A stretch of 64,000 nt of DNA from Paenibacillus sp. FSL R10-2734 (GTDB lineage: Bacteria > Bacillota > Bacilli > Paenibacillales > Paenibacillaceae), in the NCBI RefSeq assembly GCF_037963865.1, contig NZ_CP150170.1:2604001-2668000 (forward strand), given 5' to 3'. The notes beneath the pieces were generated by a model, which was not told the origin of the DNA, ran no database searches, and saw only the letters and a list, made by a program, of their open reading frames with translations. Numbering within the stretch: the first letter of the stretch is position 1; every line of letters begins with the position of its first letter. The position numbers and the translations under genes were made by a program. Shown here piece by piece: positions 1-8,657 of the stretch.

Positions 1-2
1 TA

Positions 3-1451
3 GTTTGTTTATTCGATGCTCAACCCCTCTATGATGAGACAAATAATTTTATTGGTTCATACTCTCAGCTTAGAGATATTACAGAACGTTATTTAAATGA
101 AGAACGGCATAACTATTTGGCCTATCATGATGAATTAACATCATTACCCAATAGACGCTCGCTTCGAGAAACACTAAATTATCATACTTCTTCATCTCTA
201 ACTTCAGGTAGAAATATTGATTTGGTACTTATGTTCTTGGATTTAGATCATTTTAAAACGATTAATGATGCTTTTGGACATTCCAATGGTGATATATTAC
301 TAAAGCAGGTTTCCGATAGAATACTAAACTTTTTGGGTGATACTGGAAAAGTATTTAGAATGGGCGGAGACGAATTCATTTTCCTATTTCATAACCTTCA
401 TGGGCAAGATGAAGTTACTCATACAGGCAAGAAAATTATAGAATTATTTGAAACTCCCTTCACGATTAGTGATTCCAATTTCTATGTAACTGCGAGTATC
501 GGTATAGCTATCTATCCTAATGATGGGACTGATGCGGAAGCCTTTATGGTAAGCGCAGATAATGCCATGTATAAGTCGAAATCAAAGGGAAGAAATAATT
601 ATACCCTATTCAATTCAAATATGAGGTCTAATTCTAATGAGAAAGATAAACTATCTATGGAAGTTTCATTAAGAAAGGCACTAGAAAATAAAGAATTTAT
701 CGTGTACTATCAACCACAAGTTGACTTGATGAATAAGAAAATCATAGGAGCAGAAGCGCTACTTAGATGGTATAGTCCGGAATATGGAATTGTGATGCCG
801 GATGTATTTATCCCCATTTTAGAGGAGATCGGATTAATCTCTCAAGTTGGTGAATGGGTCTTACGTGAAGCATGTGATCAAAGAAAGCGGTGGGTTGAAA
901 AGGGGTTTCCTATATTTAGAATAGCGGTTAACCTTTCTTCGCAGCAATTTTTAAAGGATAACTTAGTTGAAGTCATTTCCAACACATTAATTGAAACGGG
1001 TATAGATCCTACTTCTTTGGAGTTAGAGATTACGGAAACGATGACCATGGACGTTGATCGTGCGATAAATGTTTTAGGTCAACTAAACACTTTAGGAGTA
1101 AGGATTAGTATTGATGATTTTGGTACCGGTTATAGCTCGTTGAGTTATTTGAAGAAGTTCCCTATTCATTCTTTGAAGATCGACAAATCCTTTGTCAGAG
1201 ATATCATGCTAGATAAAAATGATGCAAGTATTGTTAGCACAATTATTTCGATGGCACACAATCTAAATTTAGACGTTGTAGCAGAGGGTGTAGAAACAAA
1301 AGAGCAACTGAATTTTTTACAAATGAAAAAATGCGATACGATTCAAGGATACTTTTTTAGTAAACCTCTTTCTGTCAGTGATTTTGAAAAGTCGTTTTAT
1401 CAACTAAATGACGATATAAAGCTCAATTACTCAAGCGAAACGGATGGTTAA
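3..1451 (+). CDS. PAS-GGDEF-EAL cyclic-di-GMP signalling protein (5' end outside window)
   Basis: The reading frame is open from the first bases of the window, so only the C-terminal part is present. The first about 35 codons read like the end of a PAS/PAC sensor domain (GSYSQLRDITERY) and run straight into a GGDEF domain beginning AYHDELTSLPNRR. The internal TTG at 117 is therefore not the true start. The diguanylate cyclase signature GGDEF is intact (FRMGGDEFIFLF). A full EAL phosphodiesterase domain follows, with the EALLRW motif, the IDDFGTGYSSL loop and a DKSF segment. The protein probably makes or degrades cyclic di-GMP; with both motifs intact the net activity cannot be predicted. The stop codon lies just before the ThDP enzyme, so the two are probably cotranscribed. 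Confidence 0.93.
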   Translation, partial: VCLFDAQPLYDETNNFIGSYSQLRDITERYLNEERHNYLAYHDELTSLPNRRSLRETLNYHTSSSLTSGRNIDLVLMFLDLDHFKTINDAFGHSNGDILLKQVSDRILNFLGDTGKVFRMGGDEFIFLFHNLHGQDEVTHTGKKIIELFETPFTISDSNFYVTASIGIAIYPNDGTDAEAFMVSADNAMYKSKSKGRNNYTLFNSNMRSNSNEKDKLSMEVSLRKALENKEFIVYYQPQVDLMNKKIIGAEALLRWYSPEYGIVMPDVFIPILEEIGLISQVGEWVLREACDQRKRWVEKGFPIFRIAVNLSSQQFLKDNLVEVISNTLIETGIDPTSLELEITETMTMDVDRAINVLGQLNTLGVRISIDDFGTGYSSLSYLKKFPIHSLKIDKSFVRDIMLDKNDASIVSTIISMAHNLNLDVVAEGVETKEQLNFLQMKKCDTIQGYFFSKPLSVSDFEKSFYQLNDDIKLNYSSETDG

Positions 1452-1452
1452 A

Positions 1453-3081
1453 ATGAAAAAAATATCAGAAATATTAGCACATCACTTCAAAAAGTGGGGG
1501 ATCAACCACGTATTTGGCATTCCAGGCAAACCAGTCACTTCACTCATTCTAGATTTAAGTAATAACGGAATTCATTTCGTATTGTCCAAACATGAGTCGG
1601 GGGCTGGATACGAAGCAGCTGGTTATGCACTAATGAATAATACATTGGCCGTAGCTATAGGAACATCGGGTCCAGGTGGTACAAATCTTTTAACATCTGC
1701 CGGTCAAGCAAAAGCATATCATCTTCCTGTTTTATTTATTACCGGACATCCTTCTACCAAAGATTCAGGTAAAGCTTTAGGCCAAGACTCAAGTGTGTTT
1801 GGAACGGATCTCGTTAAAATGTTTGAACCTGTGACAAAGTTTAGCGCAAGAGTGGAAAGTGCGGATACGTTTAAGTTTTATTTTCAGCATGCCATAGAAA
1901 AAGCCTACTCAGGAGTCAAAGGCCCCGTTCATCTATCCATATCGGCCGACGTTTTAGCTGAAAGTGTAGCTGAATTTGAAATGGACTTGCCGGAGGTTAT
2001 TTATCCTATTGCTCCAAACTTAGATAAGTGTATGGATTTAATGAACCGTCCTGGTAAAAAAGTTATCTTCTTAGGTAAAGGTGTTCATTCGAGCAGGGCA
2101 TATCGGGAAGTGAAAATGTTAGCCGAGATTTTCAATATTCCAGTCATCACCACGCCAGGAGGTAAGGGCGTATTTGAGAGTAATCACCACTTGTCATTGG
2201 GAGCTTTCGGTCTTGGGGGGACGGAGGAGTCTAGCGCATACATTGAATCTGGTTTAGATTTGATGATCGTCATTGGGACGAAGCTTTCCGATATGTCTGT
2301 TGCCAGCCTAAAACCTTGTAATTTCCCGAAAAACGTCATCCATTTTGATATTGACCAAACATTTATAGGTAAAACGATTCAGGCAGAAACATTACCCATT
2401 ATCGGTGATATTGCAACAAATCTAAATGCGTTATTTAATCAACTTCATTCCAAGGAAATAACGAAAATGCCTTTTCATATGGATGATTATAAAATGAAGG
2501 AACCCTCCCAGGAAAGTAAATCTCCAATGTCAGCAGTCGAAGCTGTTAAAGTGATGAGCGCAACATTAGATGAAGATACGATCATTTTTGGCGATGATGG
2601 GAGTCATACTTTTTATGGTATAAAATATTTCGACGTTAAGATCCCCGGCACTTTTTATTTTGATGATGTGTTCGGTACAATGGGCCATGCGATAGGGTAT
2701 TCTATTGGAGCCAAGCTTGCAAATCCCAAAGCTAAGGTTGTTTGCTTAACCGGGGACGGCTGCACGTTTATGCATGGAACAGAGATTTCTACGGCTGTAA
2801 ACTACGGAGCTAATGTCATTTTTATCGTCTTCAATAATGGAAAACTCGATATGGTTGATACGGGAATGACATTGCACTTAGGAAAAGCTGTAGGTACTGT
2901 TTATACAACGATGTTAGATGTTCAAAAGTTTGCAGAATCCATGGGGGCTCTTTCTTTCAAATGTTTCGATGCTAAGGAGCTGGAAGATGCGATAGAAAAG
3001 GCCAAACTTGCAAATACAACGGTTGTTATTGAAGCTATGATTGATCCATTCGAAATTCCACCAACAACGAGAAGAGGATAA
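1453..3081 (+). CDS. ThDP-dependent acetolactate synthase-like enzyme
   Basis: Three-domain thiamine diphosphate enzyme of the acetolactate synthase / pyruvate oxidase / decarboxylase superfamily, about 542 residues, the usual length. The N-terminal Pyr domain has the cofactor-activating glutamate in KHESGAGYEAAGYA and the GTSGPGGTN segment. The C-terminal PP domain has the metal-binding GDG...NN motif (LTGDGCTFMHG to VFNNGKL). The substrate cannot be read from sequence: candidates are acetolactate synthesis or a 2-oxo acid decarboxylase. I chose ATG 1453 because GGATGG lies about 6 bases upstream and MKKISEIL fits the family start; ATG 1444 would overlap the preceding stop. A carboxymuconolactone-decarboxylase-like gene follows after 2 bases, so the pair is probably one metabolic unit. 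Confidence 0.85.
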   Translation: MKKISEILAHHFKKWGINHVFGIPGKPVTSLILDLSNNGIHFVLSKHESGAGYEAAGYALMNNTLAVAIGTSGPGGTNLLTSAGQAKAYHLPVLFITGHPSTKDSGKALGQDSSVFGTDLVKMFEPVTKFSARVESADTFKFYFQHAIEKAYSGVKGPVHLSISADVLAESVAEFEMDLPEVIYPIAPNLDKCMDLMNRPGKKVIFLGKGVHSSRAYREVKMLAEIFNIPVITTPGGKGVFESNHHLSLGAFGLGGTEESSAYIESGLDLMIVIGTKLSDMSVASLKPCNFPKNVIHFDIDQTFIGKTIQAETLPIIGDIATNLNALFNQLHSKEITKMPFHMDDYKMKEPSQESKSPMSAVEAVKVMSATLDEDTIIFGDDGSHTFYGIKYFDVKIPGTFYFDDVFGTMGHAIGYSIGAKLANPKAKVVCLTGDGCTFMHGTEISTAVNYGANVIFIVFNNGKLDMVDTGMTLHLGKAVGTVYTTMLDVQKFAESMGALSFKCFDAKELEDAIEKAKLANTTVVIEAMIDPFEIPPTTRRG

Positions 3082-3083
3082 AT

Positions 3084-3473
3084 GTGAGTAGAGATTCAGA
3101 GCATTATAACAAGGGAATGGAAGTTCTAAATGAGATGGTTGGAGCACCAGGTTTACTAGCGATCGAATCATTACATAAATTCTATCCAGATTTTGCAGAT
3201 ATGCTAGTTTCATTTGGTTTTGGAGAATTATATGCCAGAGAAGCATTGGATTATAAACAACGAGAAACAATCACGCTGACAGCGTTGATAACACAGGGAG
3301 CTTTTGAGCAAATGGGTTTTCATCTTAATGCCGCGCTCAATGTGGGGATGAGTCCGAAAGAAATTGTTGAACTCGTTATTCATTGTGCCGGTTATGTTGG
3401 CTTTCCAAAAGCATGCAGTGCTATGGTACAAGTCATGAATGTATTCGAGCAAAGAGGTATCAAAGAAATTTAA
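3084..3473 (+). CDS. Carboxymuconolactone decarboxylase (AhpD-like) family protein
   Basis: 129-residue all-helical CMD/AhpD-fold protein, matching the length of gamma-carboxymuconolactone decarboxylases. It shows the family pattern LDYKQRETITLTALI, HLNAALNVGMSPKEIVELVIHCAGYVG split over two helices, and a single cysteine in IHCAGY rather than the CxxC pair of AhpD. It is therefore more like the decarboxylase branch than the peroxidase branch. The start is GTG 3084; an ATG at 3082 stops immediately. GAAGAGGA gives a ribosome binding site about 5 bases upstream. It follows the ThDP enzyme directly and is closed by a strong terminator. The specific reaction is unknown. Confidence 0.85.
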   Translation: MSRDSEHYNKGMEVLNEMVGAPGLLAIESLHKFYPDFADMLVSFGFGELYAREALDYKQRETITLTALITQGAFEQMGFHLNAALNVGMSPKEIVELVIHCAGYVGFPKACSAMVQVMNVFEQRGIKEI

Positions 3474-3539
3474 GACTACTAATGCATCTTTCATTTCTAG
3501 TATTTGAACTAATAGAAGAGCACGATATTCTCGCCTCTT

Positions 3540-3566
3540 ATCCTCCCAATTTGGGGGGATTTTTTT
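3540..3566 (+). terminator. Rho-independent terminator
   Basis: An 8-bp stem ATCCTCCC / GGGGGGAT (one T-G pair) with a 5-base loop is followed by seven T. It ends the GGDEF-EAL / ThDP / CMD transcription unit. Confidence 0.9.
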
Positions 3567-3704
3567 ATGCGAAGGATCAGGACTTATTCCATGTAAGCTG
3601 AAACGGACGATATTACAAATAAGTGCGGTCATTGTTTCATTCCTTACCTAGCGTTGATTAAGTCATAATAATGACAAGAAGCAAAGGATATAGGAGGAAG
3701 CATG

Positions 3705-4634
3705 ATGGAGATCGTATTGAAAAACGAACCCAAAAGGAAAAAAATAAGATCGTACTCATTGGAGAAATTAGAACAGCGAGCTGGCTTATTGTTTGCCACT
3801 CCGGCACTTATTGGTTTTTTATTGTTTGTGTTGATCCCCATGATTTGTGTTTTCTTGCTGAGTATTTTCAAGGTTGATTTGATGACTAATTCGTTCGAGT
3901 TCAAGTCATTTACCTACTATGAAAAAATGATCCACGACGCGGACTTTTGGAAAAGCGTCAGGAATAGCTTGGTCTATATGGTCATATATGTTCCTCTAAC
4001 GTTAGCGATGGGTCTTGGAATGGCGCTCATCTTGAATAGTAAAATGCGGGGAAGAGGTATCGTTAGAACCTTCTTTATTATTCCCTACATCACTACGTAC
4101 GTTGCAACACTTGTCGTATGGAACGTATTCCTTCACCCGACGGAAGGCCCGTTGAACAGCTTGCTCATGAGTTTGGGAATAAATAATCCCCCCCAGTACA
4201 TGGTTGATGTAGATTGGGCGCTTCCCATTCTAGCCATTATTGGCTCATGGAAAGACGTAGGCTATCATTGCATATTGTTCTTGGCTGCTCTACAGTCCGT
4301 GTCGAAAGATTATTATGAGGCGTCTTCTATTGATGGAGCTAATGGGTTAAAAAGGTTTAAGCACATCACGTTTCCTCTTATTTCTCCAACCTCATTTTTT
4401 CTGTTATTAATTACGATTATCGGAAGTCTGCAAGCCTTCAATCAAATGGCGCTTCTGACTAAAGGCGGACCCGCCTTCAGCACGACCACGCTGACTTACC
4501 ATATTTATCGTTCAGCGTTCGAATATTACAATTTCTCTTACGCCTCGGCAGTAGGCATGTTCTTATTCTTACTTACTTTGGTGTTTATATTAATCAATTG
4601 GTTTGCGCAGAAAAAGTGGGTTTTCTATCAATAA
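3705..4634 (+). CDS. Carbohydrate ABC transporter permease (MalF/UgpA type)
   Basis: Inner-membrane permease of the CUT1 sugar importers, about 309 residues with six predicted membrane segments, the first at LLFATPALIGFLLFVLIP. The EAA loop that docks to the ATPase is seen near the C-terminus (YYEASSIDGANGLKRFKHI). It is the first gene of a permease-permease-binding protein set and precedes a YesMN-type two-component pair. No ATPase gene is present; a shared MsmX-type ATPase encoded elsewhere is the usual arrangement for such Bacillota importers (inference). Two adjacent ATGs exist at 3702 and 3705; AGGAGG at 3692-3697 gives better spacing to 3705. Confidence 0.93.
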   Translation: MEIVLKNEPKRKKIRSYSLEKLEQRAGLLFATPALIGFLLFVLIPMICVFLLSIFKVDLMTNSFEFKSFTYYEKMIHDADFWKSVRNSLVYMVIYVPLTLAMGLGMALILNSKMRGRGIVRTFFIIPYITTYVATLVVWNVFLHPTEGPLNSLLMSLGINNPPQYMVDVDWALPILAIIGSWKDVGYHCILFLAALQSVSKDYYEASSIDGANGLKRFKHITFPLISPTSFFLLLITIIGSLQAFNQMALLTKGGPAFSTTTLTYHIYRSAFEYYNFSYASAVGMFLFLLTLVFILINWFAQKKWVFYQ

Positions 4635-4659
4635 TTCATCACGGGGGGAGGTTTTGAAA

Positions 4660-5490
4660 GTGTTATTAAGTCACAAAGTAAGATACACAGTTCGCTCTAT
4701 TGTTTACTTGCTGATAGGTCTTATCTTTATCACGCCGCTATTGTGGATGTTTTCTACTTCTTTCAAATATGAGAGCCAAGTATTTGAACGGCCGTTTGTT
4801 TTTATTCATTGGGATCAGATCAACTTGGATAATTACAAGCATATTTTGACGGAAACCGCATTTCCCACCTGGATGTGGAATTCCTTGTTTGTCGTAGTTA
4901 TCTCCGTGGTGTTCAGACTTCTGCTATCAACTTTGGCAGGATATGCTTTCGGCTATCTGAAGTTCCGTTATTCGGAAATCATATTTTTCTTGTTTCTCAC
5001 GACGATGTTTATTCCCTATCAGTTAACATTGCTTCCTCAATTTATATTCTTTCGATTTATTGGTTTGTTAGATACACATTGGGCGTTAATTATTCCGAAC
5101 ATCGTCGACATTCTGTCTATTTTTCTGATGCGACAATTTTTCCTCACCTTTCCGAAAGAATTAGTCCAAGCAGCGTATATTGAGGGATCTGGTATTTTTC
5201 GTTCCTTTATAAAAATTGCACTTCCGCTAGCTAAAACACCGTTGTTAACGCTGGGACTCCTTAGTTTTTTTATGATCTGGGATCAGTATTATCAGCCGCT
5301 TATCTTCTTACATTCCAAAGAGATGTATACAATTCCGATGGGTCTTCAAAGCTTCCAGACGCAATTCGGTAAGCAGTACGCGATGCAAATGGCATTAGCC
5401 TGCTTAGCAATTATCCCGGTGCTCGGCGTGTTCCTAGCCCTTCAGAAGCAATTTATCGCGAGTATAATGTCTTCAGGGTTAAAAGGATAA
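4660..5490 (+). CDS. Carbohydrate ABC transporter permease (MalG/UgpE type)
   Basis: Second CUT1 permease, about 276 residues. The N-terminal membrane segment SIVYLLIGLIFITPLLWM is followed by the periplasmic-loop pattern typical of MalG, and the EAA-like loop LVQAAYIEGSGIFRSFIKI lies in the C-terminal third. The open frame extends upstream into the previous gene, but the GGGGGGAG at 4643-4650 fits GTG 4660 with about 9 bases of spacing (TTG 4654 is the alternative). It starts 25 bases after the first permease and clearly belongs to the same operon. Together the two permeases form the heterodimeric channel. Confidence 0.92.
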   Translation: MLLSHKVRYTVRSIVYLLIGLIFITPLLWMFSTSFKYESQVFERPFVFIHWDQINLDNYKHILTETAFPTWMWNSLFVVVISVVFRLLLSTLAGYAFGYLKFRYSEIIFFLFLTTMFIPYQLTLLPQFIFFRFIGLLDTHWALIIPNIVDILSIFLMRQFFLTFPKELVQAAYIEGSGIFRSFIKIALPLAKTPLLTLGLLSFFMIWDQYYQPLIFLHSKEMYTIPMGLQSFQTQFGKQYAMQMALACLAIIPVLGVFLALQKQFIASIMSSGLKG

Positions 5491-5595
5491 GACCGTATAA
5501 TTATACAAATAGAAAAGCATTTATTACATTTGAGAGATTCCGATTCCGGTTCATAATGAAAGCAAGACCAAGATAAATAAGGGGAGGTTAAAAAA

Positions 5596-6921
5596 ATGAT
5601 TAAAAAGACTGTATTGATTTTAACAGCATTTGTTTTATTATTCGCACTCTCTGCATGTGGCAGTAAAGGAACCAATAGTGGTTCGGACAAGGAAGTAACG
5701 CTTAAGTTCTTAAATATTTCGGAGTATATGGATTCCACGGAATTCAAGGCGTTCTTAGAACGTTTCCAAACGAAATATCCGAACATCAAGGTCGATCCAA
5801 TTTCTGTACCTCATGAGCAATACATTAACAAGCGCAATATTATGCTGGCTAGTGGTGAACAAGTCGATCTGATCTGGGGCAATGGTGTAGAACAATTCGA
5901 TGCTATTAATAAAGGCTTCCTAATGCCGCTTGACGATGTCGCCAAAGAAGTTGATGTCGATATGGCTAAAGATTTCGGTGACTTTAAGCCGGATAAAGAC
6001 GGTAAATATTATCGTTTCCCGATTCAACAAAACAACTGGATGCTGTATTACAACAAAAAAGTATTCGATGATGCCAAAGTGCCTTACCCAGATGCAAAGG
6101 TGCCGATGACATGGGATGAGATGGCTGTTGTAGCACAGAAGCTTACGAACCTGAGCGGCAAGGAAAAGGTATATGGCATGTTCTATAACAACTGGGGAAT
6201 GTATTTCTATGGTTACGGCAGCCAGTTGAATAACGGAAAGTTCTATACAGAGGATGGCAATGTCAATATCAATGCCCCGGAATTTAAACGTAGCTTGGAA
6301 TGGATGAATGATGTCATGAACGTCAAGAAGGCAGCCATACCGATTGCGGAGTTTATCCAGAATAATACGGATTTCCTTTCCTATTGGAACGGGAATTACG
6401 GAATGGTTGTAGGAGCACAGTGGTATGCCCAACTTGCGGCGACGAAGAAGGATCAATTCCCACGTGACTGGAAAGCGGGTATCGCCCCAATGCCGGTTCC
6501 AACGGAAATGGCTGGTAAGCACATGAACTGGTCCAGTATCGATTCTTTAGGTATACCGAAGAACTCGAAGAATGCAAAAGAAGCGCTTATTCTTGCGAAA
6601 GAATATATTACAGATTACACATTGAGTACGGGTACGCTTCCAATGTATACTAAGGTAAATAAAGACAAGTATTTTGAAGACTTAGCCAATGCTTTGAAGG
6701 ATGACGATATTACACTTGAGCAAGTGACCCACTTGTTCGGCGGTGATCCTAATGTGATCAACGTAGAAGAAAAGCCAATATTGGGTGCACCGCAAGAATA
6801 CGAATCAACATTTCTCGATCTCGTCAGCCAATACTATACCGGCTCGAAGACGGTTGATCAGGTGTTGAATGAAGTGAAAGAGAAGGTAGATATAGCGATC
6901 AAAGAACAAAAAAATAATTAG
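5596..6921 (+). CDS. Extracellular sugar-binding lipoprotein (family 1 SBP)
   Basis: 441-residue solute-binding protein of a CUT1 importer. A lipoprotein signal peptide ends in the lipobox LSAC near residue 21, followed by a Gly/Ser-rich linker and the family 1 fold (KEVTLKFLNISEY; sites such as NQQNNWMLYYNKKVF and PMTWDEM). It delivers an oligosaccharide to the two upstream permeases; the substrate is not evident. A GGGGAGG ribosome binding site lies 7 bases before ATG 5596. A 10-bp perfect hairpin follows the stop before the kinase gene, which may stabilise this transcript relative to the downstream regulators. Confidence 0.94.
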   Translation: MIKKTVLILTAFVLLFALSACGSKGTNSGSDKEVTLKFLNISEYMDSTEFKAFLERFQTKYPNIKVDPISVPHEQYINKRNIMLASGEQVDLIWGNGVEQFDAINKGFLMPLDDVAKEVDVDMAKDFGDFKPDKDGKYYRFPIQQNNWMLYYNKKVFDDAKVPYPDAKVPMTWDEMAVVAQKLTNLSGKEKVYGMFYNNWGMYFYGYGSQLNNGKFYTEDGNVNINAPEFKRSLEWMNDVMNVKKAAIPIAEFIQNNTDFLSYWNGNYGMVVGAQWYAQLAATKKDQFPRDWKAGIAPMPVPTEMAGKHMNWSSIDSLGIPKNSKNAKEALILAKEYITDYTLSTGTLPMYTKVNKDKYFEDLANALKDDDITLEQVTHLFGGDPNVINVEEKPILGAPQEYESTFLDLVSQYYTGSKTVDQVLNEVKEKVDIAIKEQKNN

Positions 6922-6929
6922 GCCCAGCG

Positions 6930-6959
6930 GCTAAGCCCATCATTTGTGGTGGGCTTAGC
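6930..6959 (+). other. Intercistronic hairpin between binding protein and sensor kinase
   Basis: Perfect 10-bp inverted repeat GCTAAGCCCA / TGGGCTTAGC with a 10-base loop, just after the binding-protein stop. There is no T-run behind it, so a full terminator is unlikely. It may be a partial terminator or an mRNA-stabilising structure that keeps the binding protein more abundant than the two-component pair. Confidence 0.6.
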
Positions 6960-6983
6960 TCGTTGTTACTAAGGGGATATGTC

Positions 6984-8657
6984 ATGAGATGGGGAAGAAA
7001 GTGGTATCAAGGAGCGAGATCCGTACAGCGGAGAATTATCATTTTACTTGTCGCCATTTTCATTCCATTGATCATCATTCTATTTGCTGCCTATCATTAT
7101 TTCGAACGTACAATGGTGAATAAAGTAGCGGAGATTAATCGAATTAAAGTAGAGCAGACTGCCTCCCGGGTAAAGGACCTGTTTCAACGGGCTTTCATGT
7201 CGACCAATAACTTTATCTACGACAAAGCATTTATCCAAGCGCTACAAGAGCAGGATCCGCTGAGCATCCAGAAAAACTCGACCTATCTTGAGGCCATTGA
7301 ACGGCTTCAATACACCTTCTTCTTAAACGAAAAGTATGCGGTCGTCATACAAGACAACTTCGGGAATATGTTTGAGTCTAATCCATCTAGATTTGGTTTA
7401 CAAAAAGGAGAACTGCAAGCGGGAATCCTCAATACGGTTCAGTGGAACGGGTACGATTTTTTCAATAGCTACCAATGGGGATTGCTTAAGCACCAAGAGG
7501 GAAGTGAGCCTCTGATCGTACTTAGTCGGTGGATATTTAGTCCGGTTACTGCGAGCAAAAAAGGGATCGTTTCTGTAGTTACTCCTTTAGAGAATTTGAA
7601 AGCAATATTGGGTAACGATACGGGGTCATATGCCATTTGGGACAACAGTAATAATCTGATCTTCGCCACTCGACCGGAGCAACCAAGGAAAGACGGAGCT
7701 ACTGCAGATTCGGAGATCCTATTGCTGCCTACTCCATGGACGATGGTCCAGACGGACTCCACGGCCGTTATTCAGAAAGAATTACGCTATTTTCAACTTA
7801 CGGTCATAGCAACGATTCTAATTATATTAGTCATTTTCATCACGACATCGACCTTCGTACTGAAGACGATCAGCCAGGTGCTTCATCAAATACGGTTATT
7901 ATCCAAACGTTTGATTAATCCTTCGCTTAATCTATCCAACGCTGTGCACTCTGATTATCATTTAGCTGAATTATCAGAGTTACTGCAACAGTTAACTCAT
8001 AACCTCCAGATCTCCCGCAACAATTTGGAATGGGCTGCTACAGAGAAGAGGAATCTGGAAATGAAAATACTGCAGGAGCAAATGAATCCTCACTTTCTGT
8101 TGAACTCATTGAATACGATCCGTTTTCTCGCAGAACAATCCTCTCAGGATAAGATAGGCTCACTCGTGCTGTCGCTATCCTATCTTTTACAGCAACAATT
8201 ATATCGCAACGAACGATATTGGACCTTGGGAGAAGAGAAGGAATATCTTCTGAAATATGTGGAGATCCAACGGGCTAGATTCGGCGAAAACATTGTTGTG
8301 ACGGTAGACTTCTCTAAGGAGTTGACTCCCTTGCCAATTTTAAGAATGTTATTACAGCCTCTTGTGGAGAATAGCTTTGAACATGGCTTCAGTGGGAGAA
8401 TAAAGGGCTGGATTCTCATTCAAGCCGAAAGTTGGGGTGACGGTGTCCGAATCACCGTTTCTGATGATGGTGTCGGTGTTAGTTCTATGGTTCCGTCCGC
8501 ATCAACTTCACGTAATTCTATTGGGCTGAATAATGTTCGTGAGCGATTGCGTTTGCATTATGGAGAACGATCAGTATTAGAGATAACCAGCGGGCAGCCA
8601 AATGGAGCCATTATCTCCTTAACGATTCCGGAGTTGAAGGGTGAAACTATTATATGA
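6984..8657 (+). CDS. YesM-type sensor histidine kinase
   Basis: Membrane sensor kinase of the Gram-positive YesM/LytS-like class, 557 residues from ATG 6984. An upstream in-frame TTG at 6963 lacks a ribosome binding site, whereas AAGGGG lies about 8 bases before 6984. Order: TM segment IIILLVAIFIPLIIILFAAY, extracytoplasmic sensor region of about 240 residues, TM segment VIATILIILVIFITTSTFVL, HAMP-like linker, His_kinase domain with the phospho-acceptor block QMNPHFLLNSLNT, and an ATPase domain with the N box (LVENSFEHGF) and G boxes. It overlaps the response regulator by 4 bases (ATGA). Context says it senses a sugar or its binding protein and controls the upstream importer. Confidence 0.93.
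   Translation: MRWGRKWYQGARSVQRRIIILLVAIFIPLIIILFAAYHYFERTMVNKVAEINRIKVEQTASRVKDLFQRAFMSTNNFIYDKAFIQALQEQDPLSIQKNSTYLEAIERLQYTFFLNEKYAVVIQDNFGNMFESNPSRFGLQKGELQAGILNTVQWNGYDFFNSYQWGLLKHQEGSEPLIVLSRWIFSPVTASKKGIVSVVTPLENLKAILGNDTGSYAIWDNSNNLIFATRPEQPRKDGATADSEILLLPTPWTMVQTDSTAVIQKELRYFQLTVIATILIILVIFITTSTFVLKTISQVLHQIRLLSKRLINPSLNLSNAVHSDYHLAELSELLQQLTHNLQISRNNLEWAATEKRNLEMKILQEQMNPHFLLNSLNTIRFLAEQSSQDKIGSLVLSLSYLLQQQLYRNERYWTLGEEKEYLLKYVEIQRARFGENIVVTVDFSKELTPLPILRMLLQPLVENSFEHGFSGRIKGWILIQAESWGDGVRITVSDDGVGVSSMVPSASTSRNSIGLNNVRERLRLHYGERSVLEITSGQPNGAIISLTIPELKGETII

Noticed and set aside
4603..4659. Longer start of the second sugar permease at TTG 4603
   Set aside because: It overlaps the end of the first permease and has no ribosome binding site; GGGGGGAG sits just before GTG 4660.
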